Source of the DNA: Auanema rhodensis
Taxonomy: Eukaryota; Nematoda; Chromadorea; Rhabditida; Rhabditidae
Assembly (NCBI GenBank): GCA_964057225.1
Contig: OZ059897.1
Coordinates: 18,848,001 to 18,912,000, forward strand
Reading direction: 5' to 3'
Length of the DNA: 64,000 nucleotides
Shown here: positions 10,882 through 25,623 of the stretch, piece after piece
Layout: each line of letters starts with the position of its first letter
Position numbering within the stretch: the stretch's first letter is position 1
Program-made: the position numbers and the translations under genes
Notes under the pieces: generated by a model
Seen by the model: only the letters and a program-made list of their open reading frames with translations
What the model was told of the DNA's origin: nothing
Database searches by the model: none

Positions 10882-11934
10882 CATTTTTCAAGGCAAAGAC
10901 GATGGACAATGTTATTCAACGAAAAAATTAATTCTTCAGGGTGAAAATCGAGGATATAAGTGTGAACTTATATCAGTTGATATCTCGGTGCATTTTAAAG
11001 CTAGCGCAAATCTGATAACACAGATCGACGCAGCTTAAAAATCCGCATCGAATGCACTATACTACATTGAGAAACGCTTAATACAAAAATTAGTTATGAT
11101 CGTTTGAAAAATGATGCATTAGTGTATGTTGAGTTTCCATGTACACTCAACATTGCTTCCAAAAACATTTTGACAAAAATTTTTTCGAAAAATTTCAAAA
11201 TAATTTAGCGAAAAGTAGATGTTTTTAGATTCCATTTTTCAAGGCAAAGACGATGGACAATGTTATTCAACGAAAAAATTAATTCTTCAGGGTGAAAGTC
11301 GAGGATATAAGTGTGAACTTATATCAGTTGATATCTCGGTGCATTTTTAAGCTAGCGCAAATCTGATAACACAGATCGACGCAGCTTAAAAATCCGCATC
11401 GAATTCACTATACTACATTGAGAAACGCTTAATACAAAAATTAGTTATGATCGTTTGAAAAATGATGCATTAGTGTATGTTGAGTTTCCATGTACACTCA
11501 ACATTGCTTCCAAAAACATTTTGACAAAAATTTTTTCGAAAAATTTCAAAATAATTTAGCGAAAAGTAGATGTTTTTAGATTCCATTTTTCAAGGCAAAG
11601 ACGATGGACAATGTTATTCAACGAAAAAATTAATTCTTCAGGGTGAAAATCGAGGATATAAGTGTGAACTTATATCAGTTGATATCTCGGTGCATTTTTA
11701 AGCTAGCGCAAATCTGATAACACAGATCGACGCAGCTTAAAAATCCGGATCGAATGCACTATACTACATTAAGAAACACTTGATACAAAAATTAGTTATG
11801 ATCGTTCGAAAAATGATGCATTAGTGTATGTTGAGTTTCCATGTACACTCAACATTGCTTCCAAAAACATTTTGACAAAAATTTTTTCGAAAAATTTCAA
11901 AATAATTTAGCAAAAAGTAGATGTTTTTAGATTC
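10882..11934 (+). repeat. Units M31-M33, mixed transition units
   Basis: M31 (A at m116) and M32 are of the plain type with C at m165 and end in GCGAAAAG. M32 has G at m66 (shared only with M1) and a private T at m173 (GAATTC, an EcoRI site at m169-174). M33 returns to the G-at-m165, C-at-m224 type. Confidence 0.75.
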
Positions 11935-14742
11935 CATTTTTCAAGGCAAAAACGATGGACAATGTTATTCAACGAAAAAATTAATTCTTCAGGGTGAAAA
12001 TCGAGGATATAAGTGTGAACTTATATCAGTTGATATCTCGGTGCATTTTTAAGCTAGCGCAAATCTGATAACACAGATCGACGCAGCTTAAAAATCCGCA
12101 TCGAATGCACTATACTACATTGAGAAACGCTTAATACAAAAATTAGTTATGATCGTTTGAAAAATGATGCATTAGTGTATGTTGAGTTTCCATGTACACT
12201 CAACATTGCTTCCAAAAACATTTTGACAAAAATTTTTTCGAAAAATTTCAAAATAATTTAGCAAAAAGTAGATGTTTTAAGATTCCATTTTTCAAGGCAA
12301 AGACGATGGACAATGTTATTCAACGAAAAAATTAATTCTTCAGGGTGAAAATCGAGGATATAAGTGTGAACTTATATCAGTTGATATCTCGGTGCATTTT
12401 AAAGCTAGCGCAAATCTGATAACACAGATCGACGCAGCTTAAAAATCCGCATCGAATGCACTATACTACATTGAGAAACGCTTAATACAAAAATTAGTTA
12501 TGATCGTTTGAAAAATGATGCATTAGTGTATGTTGAGTTTCCATGTACACTCAACATTGCTTCCAAAAACATTTTGACAAAAATTTTTTCGAAAAATTTC
12601 AAAATAATTTAGCAAAAAGTAGATGTTTTTAGATTCCTTTTTTCAAGGCAAAGACGATGGACAATGTTATTCAACGAAAAAATTATTTCTTCAGGGTGAA
12701 AATCGAGGATATAAGTATGAACTTATATCAGTTGATATCTCGGTGCATTTTTAAGCTAGCGCAAATCTGATAACACAGATCGACGCAGCTTAAAAATCCG
12801 CATCGAATGCACTATACTACATTGAAAAACGCTTGATACAAAAATTAGTTATGATCGTTTGAAAAATGATGCATTAGTGTATGTTGAGTTTCCATGTACA
12901 CTCAACATTGCTTCCAAAAACATTTCGACAAAAATTTTTTCGAAAAATTTCAAAATAATTTAGCAAAAAGTAGATGTTTTTAGATTCCATTTCTCAAGGC
13001 AAAGACGATAGACAATGTTATTCAACGAAAAAATTAATTCTTCAGGGTGAAAATCGAGGATATAAGTGTGAACTTATATCAGTTGATATCTCGGTGCATT
13101 TTTAAGCTAGCGCAAATCTGATAACACAGATCGACGCAGCTTAAAAATCCGGATCGAATGCACTATACTACATTAAGAAACACTTGATACAAAAATTAGT
13201 TATGATCGTTCGAAAAATGATGCATTAGTGTATGTTGAGTTTCCATGTACACTCAACATTGCTTCCAAAAACATTTTGACAAAAATTTTTTCGAAAAATT
13301 TCAAAATAATTTAGCAAAAAGTAGATGTTTTTAGATTCCATTTTTCAAGGCAAAGACGATGGACAATGTTATTCAACGAAAAAATTAATTCTTCAGGGTG
13401 AAAATCGAGGATATAAGTGTGAACTTATATCAGTTGATATCTCGGTGCATTTTTAAGCTAGCGCAAATCTGATAACACAGATCGACGCAGCTTAAAAATC
13501 CGCATCGAATGCACTATACTACATTGAGAAACGCTTAATACAAAAATTAGTTATGATCGTTTGAAAAATGATGCATTAGTGTATGTTGAGTTTCCATGTA
13601 CACTCAACATTGCTTCCAAAAACATTTTGACAAAAATTTTTTCGAAAAATTTCAAAATAATTTAGCAAAAAGTAGATGTTTTAAGATTCCATTTTTCAAG
13701 GCAAAGACGATGGACAATGTTATTCAACGAAAAAATTAATTCTTCAGGGTGAAAATCGAGGATATAAGTGTGAACTTATATCAGTTGATATCTCGGTGCA
13801 TTTTAAAGCTAGCGCAAATCTGATAACACAGATCGACGCAGCTTAAAAATCCGCATCGAATGCACTATACTACATTGAGAAACGCTTAATACAAAAATTA
13901 GTTATGATCGTTTGAAAAATGATGCATTAGTGTATGTTGAGTTTCCATGTACACTCAACATTGCTTCCAAAAACATTTTGACAAAAATTTTTTCGAAAAA
14001 TTTCAAAATAATTTAGCAAAAAGTAGATGTTTTTAGATTCCTTTTTTCAAGGCAAAGACGATGGACAATGTTATTCAACGAAAAAATTATTTCTTCAGGG
14101 TGAAAATCGAGGATATAAGTATGAACTTATATCAGTTGATATCTCGGTGCATTTTTAAGCTAGCGCAAATCTGATAACACAGATCGACGCAGCTTAAAAA
14201 TCCGCATCGAATGCACTATACTACATTGAAAAACGCTTGATACAAAAATTAGTTATGATCGTTTGAAAAATGATGCATTAGTGTATGTTGAGTTTCCATG
14301 TACACTCAACATTGCTTCCAAAAACATTTCGACAAAAATTTTTTCGAAAAATTTCAAAATAATTTAGCAAAAAGTAGATGTTTTTAGATTCCATTTCTCA
14401 AGGCAAAGACGATAGACAATGTTATTCAACGAAAAAATTAATTCTTCAGGGTGAAAATCGAGGATATAAGTGTGAACTTATATCAGTTGATATCTCGGTG
14501 CATTTTAAAGCTAGCGCAAATCTGATAACACAGATCGACGCAGCTTAAAAATCCGGATCGAATGCACTATACTACATTAAGAAACACTTGATACAAAAAT
14601 TAGTTATGATCGTTCGAAAAATGATGCATTAGTGTATGTTGAGTTTCCATGTACACTCAACATTGCTTCCAAAAACATTTTGACAAAAATTTTTTCGAAA
14701 AATTTCAAAATAATTTAGCAAAAAGTAGATGTTTTTAGATTC
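11935..14742 (+). repeat. 4-mer HOR, two copies (M34-M37, M38-M41; 1,404-bp period)
   Basis: Order in both copies: plain unit ending TTTTAAG; unit with A at m116; unit with T m2, T m50, A m81 and C m290; unit with C m6, A m23, G m165 and C m224. The copies differ at m17 of the first unit (A in M34, G in M38) and m116 of the last (T in M37, A in M41). The third and fourth units are the same linked pair as at M9-M10 and M13-M14, about 9 kb to the left. Confidence 0.85.
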
Positions 14743-15795
14743 CATTTTTCAAGGCAAAGACGATGGACAATGTTATTCAACGAAAAAATTAATTCTTCAG
14801 GGTGAAAATCGAGGATATAAGTGTGAACTTATATCAGTTGATATCTCGGTGCATTTTTAAGCTAGCGCAAATCTGATAACACAGATCGACGCAGCTTAAA
14901 AATCCGCATCGAATGCACTATACTACATTGAGAAACGCTTAATACAAAAATTAGTTATGATCGTTTGAAAAATGATGCATTAGTGTATGTTGAGTTTCCA
15001 TGTACACTCAACATTGCTTCCAAAAACATTTTGACAAAAATTTTTTCGAAAAATTTCAAAATAATTTAGCGAAAAGTAGATGTTTTTAGATTCCATTTTT
15101 CAAGGCAAAGACGATGGACAATGTTATTCAACGAAAAAATTAATTCTTCAGGGTGAAAATCGAGGATATAAGTGTGAACTTATATCAGTTGATATCTCGG
15201 TGCATTTTTAAGCTAGCGCAAATCTGATAACACAGATCGACGCAGCTTAAAAATCCGCATCGAATGCACTATACTACATTGAGAAACGCTTAATACAAAA
15301 ATTAGTTATGATCGTTTGAAAAATGATGCATTAGTGTATGTTGAGTTTCCATGTACACTCAACATTGCTTCCAAAAACATTTTGACAAAAATTTTTTCGA
15401 AAAATTTCAAAATAATTTAGCAAAAAATAGATGTTTTTAGATTCCATTTTTCAAGGCAAAGACGATGGACAATGTTATTCAACGAAGAAATTAATTCTTC
15501 AGGGTGAAAATCGAGGATATAAGTGTGAACTTATATCAGTTGATATCTCGGTGCATTTTTAAGCTAGCGCAAATCTGATAACACAGATCGACGCAGCTTA
15601 AAAATCCGCATCGAATGCAGTATACTACATTGAGAAACGCTTAATACAAAAATTAGTTATGATCGTTTGAAAAATGATGCATTAGTGTATGTTGAGTTTC
15701 CATGTACACTCAACATTGCTTCCAAAAACATTTTGACAAAAATTTTTTCGAAAAATTTCAAAATAATTTAGCAAAAAGTAGATGTTTTTAGATTC
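14743..15795 (+). repeat. Units M42-M44, plain spacer units
   Basis: M42 and M43 are close to consensus, ending in GCGAAAAGTAG and GCAAAAAATAG. M44 has G at m43 and a private G at m176. From here rightwards the C m6/A m23/C m290 haplotype is absent until M174-M175. Confidence 0.75.
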
Positions 15796-18700
15796 CTTTT
15801 TTCAAGGCAAAAACGATGGACAATGTTATTCAACGAAAAAATTATTTCTTCAGGGTGAAAATCGAGGATATAAGTGTGAACTTATATCAGTTGATATCTC
15901 GGTGCATTTTTAAGCTAGCGCAAATCTGATAACACAGATCGACGCAGCTTAAAAATCCGGATCGAATGCACTATACTACATTAAGAAACACTTGATACAA
16001 AAATTAGTTATGATCGTTTGAAAAATGATGCATTAGTGTATGTTGAGTTTCCATGTACACTCAACATTGCTTCCAAAAACATTTTGACAAAAATTTTTTC
16101 GAAAAATTTCAAAATAATTTAGCAAAAAGTAGATGTTTTTAGATTCCATTTTTCAAGGCAAAGACGATGGACAATGTTATTCAACGAAAAAATTAATTCT
16201 TCAGGGTGAAAATCGAGGATATAAGTGTGAACTTATATCAGTTGATATCTCGGTGCATTTTTAAGCTAGCGCAAATCTGATAACACAGATCGACGCAGCT
16301 TAAAAATCCGCATCGAATGCACTATACTACATTGAGAAACGCTTAATACAAAAATTAGTTATGATCGTTTGAAAAATGATGCATTAGTGTATGTTGAGTT
16401 TCCATGTACACTCAACATTGCTTCCAAAAACATTTTGACAAAAATTTTTTCGAAAAATTTCAAAATAATTTAGCGAAAAGTAGATGTTTTTAGATTCCAT
16501 TTTTCAAGGCAAAGACGATGGACAATGTTCTTCAACGAAAAAATTAATTTTTCAGGGTGAAAATCGAGGATATAAGTGTGAACTTATATCAGTTGATATC
16601 TCGGTGCATTTTTAAGCTAGCGCAAATCTGATAACACAGATCGACGCAGCTTAAAAATCCGCATCGAATGCACTATACTACATTGAGAAACGCTTAATAC
16701 AAAAATTAGTTATGATCGTTTGAAAAATGATGCATTAGTGTATGTTGAGTTTCCATGTACACTCAACATTGCTTCCAAAAACATTTTGACAAAAATTTTT
16801 TCGAAAAATTTCAAAATAATTTAGCAAAAAATAGATGTTTTTAGATTCCATTTTTCAAGGCAAAAACGATGGACAATGTTATTCAACGAAAAAATTAATT
16901 CTTCAGGGTGAAAATCGAGGATATAAGTGTGAACTTATATCAGTTGATATCTCGGTGCATTTTTAAGCTAGCGCAAATCTGATAACACAGATCGACGCAG
17001 CTTAAAAATCCGCATCGAATGCACTATACTACATTGAGAAACGCTTAATACAAAAATTAGTTATGATCGTTTGAAAAATGATGCATTAGTGTATGTTGAG
17101 TTTCCATGTACACTCAACATTGCTTCCAAAAACATTTTGACAAAAATTTTTTCGAAAAATTTCAAAATAATTTAGCAAAAAGTAGATGTTTTTAGATTCC
17201 TTTTTTCAAGGCAAAAACGATGGACAATGTTATTCAACGAAAAAATTATTTCTTCAGGGTGAAAATCGAGGATATAAGTGTGAACTTATATCAGTTGATA
17301 TCTCGGTGCATTTTTAAGCTAGCGCAAATCTGATAACACAGATCGACGCAGCTTAAAAATCCGGATCGAATGCACTATACTACATTAAGAAACACTTGAT
17401 ACAAAAATTAGTTATGATCGTTTGAAAAATGATGCATTAGTGTATGTTGAGTTTCCATGTACACTCAACATTGCTTCCAAAAACATTTTGACAAAAATTT
17501 TTTCGAAAAATTTCAAAATAATTTAGCAAAAAGTAGATGTTTTTAGATTCCATTTTTCAAGGCAAAGACGATGGACAATGTTATTCAACGAAAAAATTAA
17601 TTCTTCAGGGTGAAAATCGAGGATATAAGTGTGAACTTATATCAGTTGATATCTCGGTGCATTTTTAAGCTAGCGCAAATCTGATAACACAGATCGACGC
17701 AGCTTAAAAATCCGCATCGAATGCACTATACTACATTGAGAAACGCTTAATACAAAAATTAGTTATGATCGTTTGAAAAATGATGCATTAGTGTATGTTG
17801 AGTTTCCATGTACACTCAACATTGCTTCCAAAAACATTTTGACAAAAATTTTTTCGAAAAATTTCAAAATAATTTAGCGAAAAGTAGATGTTTTTAGATT
17901 CCATTTTTCAAGGCAAAGACGATGGACAATGTTCTTCAACGAAAAAATTAATTTTTCAGGGTGAAAATCGAGGATATAAGTGTGAACTTATATCAGTTGA
18001 TATCTCGGTGCATTTTTAAGCTAGCGCAAATCTGATAACACAGATCGACGCAGCTTAAAAATCCGCATCGAATGCACTATACTACATTGAGAAACGCTTA
18101 ATACAAAAATTAGTTATGATCGTTTGAAAAATGATGCATTAGTGTATGTTGAGTTTCCATGTACACTCAACATTGCTTCCAAAAACATTTTGACAAAAAT
18201 TTTTTCGAAAAATTTCAAAATAATTTAGCAAAAAATAGATGTTTTTAGATTCCATTTTTCAAGGCAAAGACGATGGACAATGTTATTCAACGAAAAAATT
18301 AATTCTTCAGGGTGAAAATCGAGGATATAAGTGTGAACTTATATCAGTTGATATCTCGGTGCATTTTTAAGCTAGCGCAAATCTGATAACACAGATCGAC
18401 GCAGCTTAAAAATCCGCATCGAATGCACTATACTACATTGAGAAACGCTTAATACAAAAATTAGTTATCATCGTTTGAAAAATGATGCATTAGTGTATGT
18501 TGAGTTTCCATGTACACTCAACATTGCTTCCAAAAACATTTTGACAAAAATTTTTTCGAAAAATTTCAAAATAATTTAGCGAAAAGTAGATGTTTTTAGA
18601 TTCCATTTTTCAAGGCAAAGACGATGGACAATGTTCTTCAACTAAAAAATTAATTTTTCAGGGTGAAAATCGAGGATATAAGTGTGAACTTATATCAGTT

Positions 18701-20709
18701 GATATCTCGGTGCATTTTTAAGCTAGCGCAAATCTGATAACACAGATCGACGCAGCTTGAAAATCCGCATCGAATGCACTATACTACATTGAGAAACGCT
18801 TAATACAAAAATTAGTTATGATCGTTTGAAAAATGATGCATTAGTGTATGTTGAGTTTCCATGTACACTCAACATTGCTTCCAAAAACATTTTGACAAAA
18901 ATTTTTTCGAAAAATTTCAAAATAATTTAGCAAAAAATAGATGTTTTTAGATTCCATTTTTCAAGGCAAAAACGATGGACAATGTTATTCAACGAAAAAA
19001 CTAATTCTTCAGGGTGAAAATCGAGGATATAAGTGTGAACTTATATCAGTTGATATCTCGGTGCATTTTTAAGCTAGCGCAAATCTGATAACACAGATCG
19101 ACGCAGCTTAAAAATCCGCATCGAATGCACTATACTACATTGAGAGACGCTTAATACAAAAATTAGTTATGATCGTTTGAAAAATGATGCATTAGTGTAT
19201 GTTGAGTTTCCATGTACACTCAACATTGCTTCCAAAAACATTTTGACAAAAATTTTTTCGAAAAATTTCAAAATAATTTAGCAAAAAGTAGATGTTTTTA
19301 GATTCCTTTTTTCAAGGCAAAAACGATGGACAATGTTATTCAACGAAAAAATTATTTCTTCAGGGTGAAAATCGAGGATATAAGTGTGAACTTATATCAG
19401 TTGATATCTCGGTGCATTTTTAAGCTAGCGCAAATCTGATAACACAGATCGACGCAGCTTAAAAATCCGGATCGAATGCACTATACTACATTAAGAAACA
19501 CTTGATACAAAAATTAGTTATGATCGTTTGAAAAATGATGCATTAGTGTATGTTGAGTTTCCATGTACACTCAACATTGCTTCCAAAAACATTTTGACAA
19601 AAATTTTTTCGAAAAATTTCAAAATAATTTAGCAAAAAGTAGATGTTTTTAGATTCCATTTTTCAAGGCAAAGACGATGGACAATGTTATTCAACGAAAA
19701 AATTAATTCTTCAGGGTGAAAATCGAGGATATAAGTGTGAACTTATATCAGTTGATATCTCGGTGCATTTTTAAGCTAGCGCAAATCTGATAACACAGAT
19801 CGACGCAGCTTAAAAATCCGCATCGAATGCACTATACTACATTGAGAAACGCTTAATACAAAAATTAGTTATGATCGTTTGAAAAATGATGCATTAGTGT
19901 ATGTTGAGTTTCCATGTACACTCAACATTGCTTCCAAAAACATTTTGACAAAAATTTTTTCGAAAAATTTCAAAATAATTTAGCGAAAAGTAGATGTTTT
20001 TAGATTCCATTTTTCAAGGCAAAGACGATGGACAATGTTCTTCAACGAAAAAATTAATTTTTCAGGGTGAAAATCGAGGATATAAGTGTGAACTTATATC
20101 AGTTGATATCTCGGTGCATTTTTAAGCTAGCGCAAATCTGATAACACAGATCGACGCAGCTTAAAAATCCGCATCGAATGCACTATACTACATTGAGAAA
20201 CGCTTAATACAAAAATTAGTTATGATCGTTTGAAAAATGATGCATTAGTGTATGTTGAGTTTCCATGTACACTCAACATTGCTTCCAAAAACATTTTGAC
20301 AAAAATTTTTTCGAAAAATTTCAAAATAATTTAGCAAAAAATAGATGTTTTTAGATTCCATTTTTCAAGGCAAAAACGATGGACAATGTTATTCAACGAA
20401 AAAATTAATTCTTCAGGGTGAAAATCGAGGATATAAGTGTGAACTTATATCAGTTGATATCTCGGTGCATTTTTAAGCTAGCGCAAATCTGATAACACAG
20501 ATCGACGCAGCTTAAAAATCCGCATCGAATGCACTATACTACATTAAGAAACGCTTGATACAAGAATTAGTTATGATCGTTTGAAAAATGATGCATTAGT
20601 GTATGTTGAGTTTCCATGTACACTCAACATTGCTTCCAAAAACATTTTGACAAAAATTTTTTCGAAAAATTTCAAAATAATTTAGCAAAAAGTAGATGTT
20701 TTTAGATTC
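15796..20709 (+). repeat. 4-mer HOR with a two-unit insertion (M45-M58; 1,404-bp period)
   Basis: The series is: T m2/A m17/T m50/G m165; plain ending GCGAAAAG; C m33 with T m53; A m17 plain. It runs as M45-M48, then M49-M51 plus M54, then M55-M58. M52-M53 are an extra copy of steps two and three inserted inside the second round. Private marks: C at m217 in M52; T at m40 and G at m156 in M53; C at m47 in M54. M58 already carries the ACAAGAA (G m206) type of the next block. Confidence 0.82.
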
Positions 20710-21411
20710 CATTTTTCAAGGCAAAGACGATGGACAATGTTATTCAACGAAGAAATTAATTCTTCAGGGTGAAAATCGAGGATATAAGTGTGAACTTATA
20801 TCAGTTGATATCTCGGTGCATTTTTAAGCTAGCGCAAATCTGATAACACAGATCGACGCAGCTTAAAAATCCGCATCGAATGCACTATACTACATTGAGA
20901 AACGCTTAATACAAAAATTAGTTATGATCGTTTGAAAAATGATGCATTAGTGTATGTTGAGTTTCCATGTACACTCAACATTGCTTCCAAAAACATTTTG
21001 ACAAAAATTTTTTCGAAAAATTTCAAAATAATTTAGCAAAAAGTAGATGTTTTTAGATTCCTTTTTTCAAGGCAAAAACGATGGACAATGTTATTCAACG
21101 AAAAAATTATTTCTTCAGGGTGAAAATCGAGGATATAAGTGTGAACTTATATCAGTTGATATCTCGGTGCATTTTTAAGCTAGCGCAAATCTGATAACAC
21201 AGATCGACGCAGCTTAAAAATCCGGATCGAATGCACTATACTACATTAAGAAACACTTGATACAAAAATTAGTTATGATCGTTTGAAAAATGATGCATTA
21301 GTGTATGTTGAGTTTCCATGTACACTCAACATTGCTTCCAAAAACATTTTGACAAAAATTTTTTCGAAAAATTTCAAAATAATTTAGCAAAAAGTAGATG
21401 TTTTTAGATTC
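20710..21411 (+). repeat. Units M59-M60 before the 6-mer HOR
   Basis: M59 has G at m43 with C at m165. M60 is the T m2/A m17/T m50/G m165 type. They resemble the D and C members of the next HOR but in a different order. Confidence 0.75.
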
Positions 21412-24400
21412 CATTTTTCAAGGCAAAGACGATGGACAATGTTATTCAACGAAAAAATTAATTCTTCAGGGTGAAAATCGAGGATATAAGTGTGAACTTA
21501 TATCAGTTGATATCTCGGTGCATTTTTAAGCTAGCGCAAATCTGATAACACAGATCGACGCAGCTTAAAAATCCGCATCGAATGCACTATACTACATTGA
21601 GAAACGCTTAATACAAAAATTAGTTATGATCGTTTGAAAAATGATGCATTAGTGTATGTTGAGTTTCCATGTACACTCAACATTGCTTCCAAAAACATTT
21701 TGACAAAAATTTTTTCGAAAAATTTCAAAATAATTTAGCAAAAAATAGATGTTTTTAGATTCCATTTTTCAAGGCAAAGACGATGGACAATGTTATTCAA
21801 CGAAAAAATTAATTCTTCAGGGTGAAAATCGAGGATATAAGTGTGAACTTATATCAGTTGATATCTCGGTGCATTTTTAAGCTAGCGCAAATCTGATAAC
21901 ACAGATCGACGCAGCTTAAAAATCCGCATCGAATGCACTATACTACATTAAGAAACGCTTGATACAAGAATTAGTTATGATCGTTTGAAAAATGATGCAT
22001 TAGTGTATGTTGAGTTTCCATGTACACTCAACATTGCTTCCAAAAACATTTTGACAAAAATTTTTTCGAAAAATTTCAAAATAATTTAGCAAAAAGTAGA
22101 TGTTTTTAGATTCCTTTTTTCAAGGCAAAAACGATGGACAATGTTATTCAACGAAAAAATTATTTCTTCAGGGTGAAAATCGAGGATATAAGTGTGAACT
22201 TATATCAGTTGATATCTCGGTGCATTTTTAAGCTAGCGCAAATCTGATAACACAGATCGACGCAGCTTAAAAATCCGGATCGAATGCACTATACTACATT
22301 AAGAAACACTTGATACAAAAATTAGTTATGATCGTTTGAAAAATGATGCATTAGTGTATGTTGAGTTTCCATGTACACTCAACATTGCTTCCAAAAACAT
22401 TTTGACAAAAATTTTTTCGAAAAATTTCAAAATAATTTAGCAAAAAGTAGATGTTTTTAGATTCCATTTTTCAAGGCAAAGACGATGGACAATGTTATTC
22501 AACGAAAAAATTAATTCTTCAGGGTGAAAATCGAGGATATAAGTGTGAACTTATATCAGTTGATATCTCGGTGCATTTTTAAGCTAGCGCAAATCTGATA
22601 ACACAGATCGACGCAGCTTAAAAATCCGCATCGAATGCACTATACTACATTGAGAAACGCTTAATACAAAAATTAGTTATGATCGTTTGAAAAATGATGC
22701 ATTAGTGTATGTTGAGTTTCCATGTACACTCAACATTGCTTCCAAAAACATTTTGACAAAAATTTTTTCGAAAAATTTCAAAATAATTTAGCAAAAAATA
22801 GATGTTTTTAGATTCCATTTTTCAAGGCAAAGACGATGGACAATGTTATTCAACGAAAAAATTAATTCTTCAGGGTGAAAATCGAGGATATAAGTGTGAA
22901 CTTATATCAGTTGATATCTCGGTGCATTTTTAAGCTAGCGCAAATCTGATAACACAGATCGACGCAGCTTAAAAATCCGCATCGAATGCACTATACTACA
23001 TTAAGAAACGCTTGATACAAGAATTAGTTATGATCGTTTGAAAAATGATGCATTAGTGTATGTTGAGTTTCCATGTACACTCAACATTGCTTCCAAAAAC
23101 ATTTTGACAAAAATTTTTTCGAAAAATTTCAAAATAATTTAGCAAAAAGTAGATGTTTTTAGATTCCATTTTTCAAGGCAAAGACGATGGACAATGTTAT
23201 TCAACGAAGAAATTAATTCTTCAGGGTGAAAATCGAGGATATAAGTGTGAACTTATATCAGTTGATATCTCGGTGCATTTTTAAGCTAGCGCAAATCTGA
23301 TAACACAGATCGACGCAGCTTAAAAATCCGGATCGAATGCACTATACTACATTAAGAAACACTTGATACAAAAATTAGTTATGATCGTTCGAAAAATGAT
23401 GCATTAGTGTATGTTGAGTTTCCATGTACACTCAACATTGCTTCCAAAAACATTTTGACAAAAATTTTTTCGAAAAATTTCAAAATAATTTAGCAAAAAG
23501 TAGATGTTTTTAGATTCCATTTTTCAAGGCAAAGACGATGGACAATGTTATTCAACGAAAAAATTAATTCTTCAGGGTGAAAATCGAGGATATAAGTGTG
23601 AACTTATATCAGTTGATATCTCGGTGCATTTTTAAGCTAGCGCAAATCTGATAACACAGATCGACGCAGCTTAAAAATCCGCATCGAATGCACTATACTA
23701 CATTGAGAAACGCTTAATACAAAAATTAGTTATGATCGTTTGAAAAATGATGCATTAGTGTATGTTGAGTTTCCATGTACACTCAACATTGCTTCCAAAA
23801 ACATTTTGACAAAAATTTTTTCGAAAAATTTCAAAATAATTTAGCAAAAAATAGATGTTTTTAGATTCCATTTTTCAAGGCAAAGACGATGGACAATGTT
23901 ATTCAACGAAAAAATTAATTCTTCAGGGTGAAAATCGAGGATATAAGTGTGAACTTATATCAGTTGATATCTCGGTGCATTTTTAAGCTAGCGCAAATCT
24001 GATAACACAGATCGACGCAGCTTAAAAATCCGCATCGAATGCACTATACTACATTAAGAAACGCTTGATACAAGAATTAGTTATGATCGTTTGAAAAATG
24101 ATGCATTAGTGTATGTTGAGTTTCCATGTACACTCAACATTGCTTCCAAAAACATTTTGACAAAAATTTTTTCGAAAAATTTCAAAATAATTTAGCAAAA
24201 AGTAGATGTTTTTAGATTCCTTTTTTCAAGGCAAAAACGATGGACAATGTTATTCAACGAAAAAATTATTTCTTCAGGGTGAAAATCGAGGATATAAGTG
24301 TGAACTTATATCAGTTGATATCTCGGTGCATTTTTAAGCTAGCGCAAATCTGATAACACAGATCGACGCAGCTTAAAAATCCGGATCGAATGCACTATAC

Positions 24401-25623
24401 TACATTAAGAAACACTTGATACAAAAATTAGTTATGATCGTTTGAAAAATGATGCATTAGTGTATGTTGAGTTTCCATGTACACTCAACATTGCTTCCAA
24501 AAACATTTTGACAAAAATTTTTTCGAAAAATTTCAAAATAATTTAGCAAAAAGTAGATGTTTTTAGATTCCATTTTTCAAGGCAAAGACGATGGACAATG
24601 TTATTCAACGAAAAAATTAATTCTTCAGGGTGAAAATCGAGGATATAAGTGTGAACTTATATCAGTTGATATCTCGGTGCATTTTTAAGCTAGCGCAAAT
24701 CTGATAACACAGATCGACGCAGCTTAAAAATCCGCATCGAATGCACTATACTACATTGAGAAACGCTTAATACAAAAATTAGTTATGATCGTTTGAAAAA
24801 TGATGCATTAGTGTATGTTGAGTTTCCATGTACACTCAACATTGCTTCCAAAAACATTTTGACAAAAATTTTTTCGAAAAATTTCAAAATAATTTAGCAA
24901 AAAATAGATGTTTTTAGATTCCATTTTTCAAGGCAAAGACGATGGACAATGTTATTCAACGAAAAAATTAATTCTTCAGGGTGAAAATCGAGGATATAAG
25001 TGTGAACTTATATCAGTTGATATCTCGGTGCATTTTTAAGCTAGCGCAAATCTGATAACACAGATCGACGCAGCTTAAAAATCCGCATCGAATGCACTAT
25101 ACTACATTAAGAAACGCTTGATACAAGAATTAGTTATGATCGTTTGAAAAATGATGCATTAGTGTATGTTGAGTTTCCATGTACACTCAACATTGCTTCC
25201 AAAAACATTTTGACAAAAATTTTTTCGAAAAATTTCAAAATAATTTAGCAAAAAGTAGATGTTTTTAGATTCCATTTTTCAAGGCAAAGACGATGGACAA
25301 TGTTATTCAACGAAGAAATTAATTCTTCAGGGTGAAAATCGAGGATATAAGTGTGAACTTATATCAGTTGATATCTCGGTGCATTTTTAAGCTAGCGCAA
25401 ATCTGATAACACAGATCGACGCAGCTTAAAAATCCGGATCGAATGCACTATACTACATTAAGAAACACTTGATACAAAAATTAGTTATGATCGTTCGAAA
25501 AATGATGCATTAGTGTATGTTGAGTTTCCATGTACACTCAACATTGCTTCCAAAAACATTTTGACAAAAATTTTTTCGAAAAATTTCAAAATAATTTAGC
25601 AAAAAGTAGATGTTTTTAGATTC
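21412..25623 (+). repeat. 6-mer HOR A-B-C-A-B-D, two copies (M61-M66, M67-M72; 2,106-bp period)
   Basis: A = plain unit ending GCAAAAAATAG. B = A at m188, G at m199 and G at m206 (ACAAGAA). C = T at m2, A at m17, T at m50 and G at m165. D = G at m43, G at m165 and C at m224. The order is A-B-C-A-B-D in both copies with no difference I could see at diagnostic sites. Inside each copy A-B repeats at 3-unit spacing, so a 3-mer (1,053 bp) is nested within the 6-mer. Confidence 0.88.

Noticed and set aside
352-11583. A 31-unit HOR suggested by G at m66 shared by M1 and M32
   Set aside because: Neighbouring units do not correspond (M2 versus M33 differ at m115 and m165), so one shared base is not enough.
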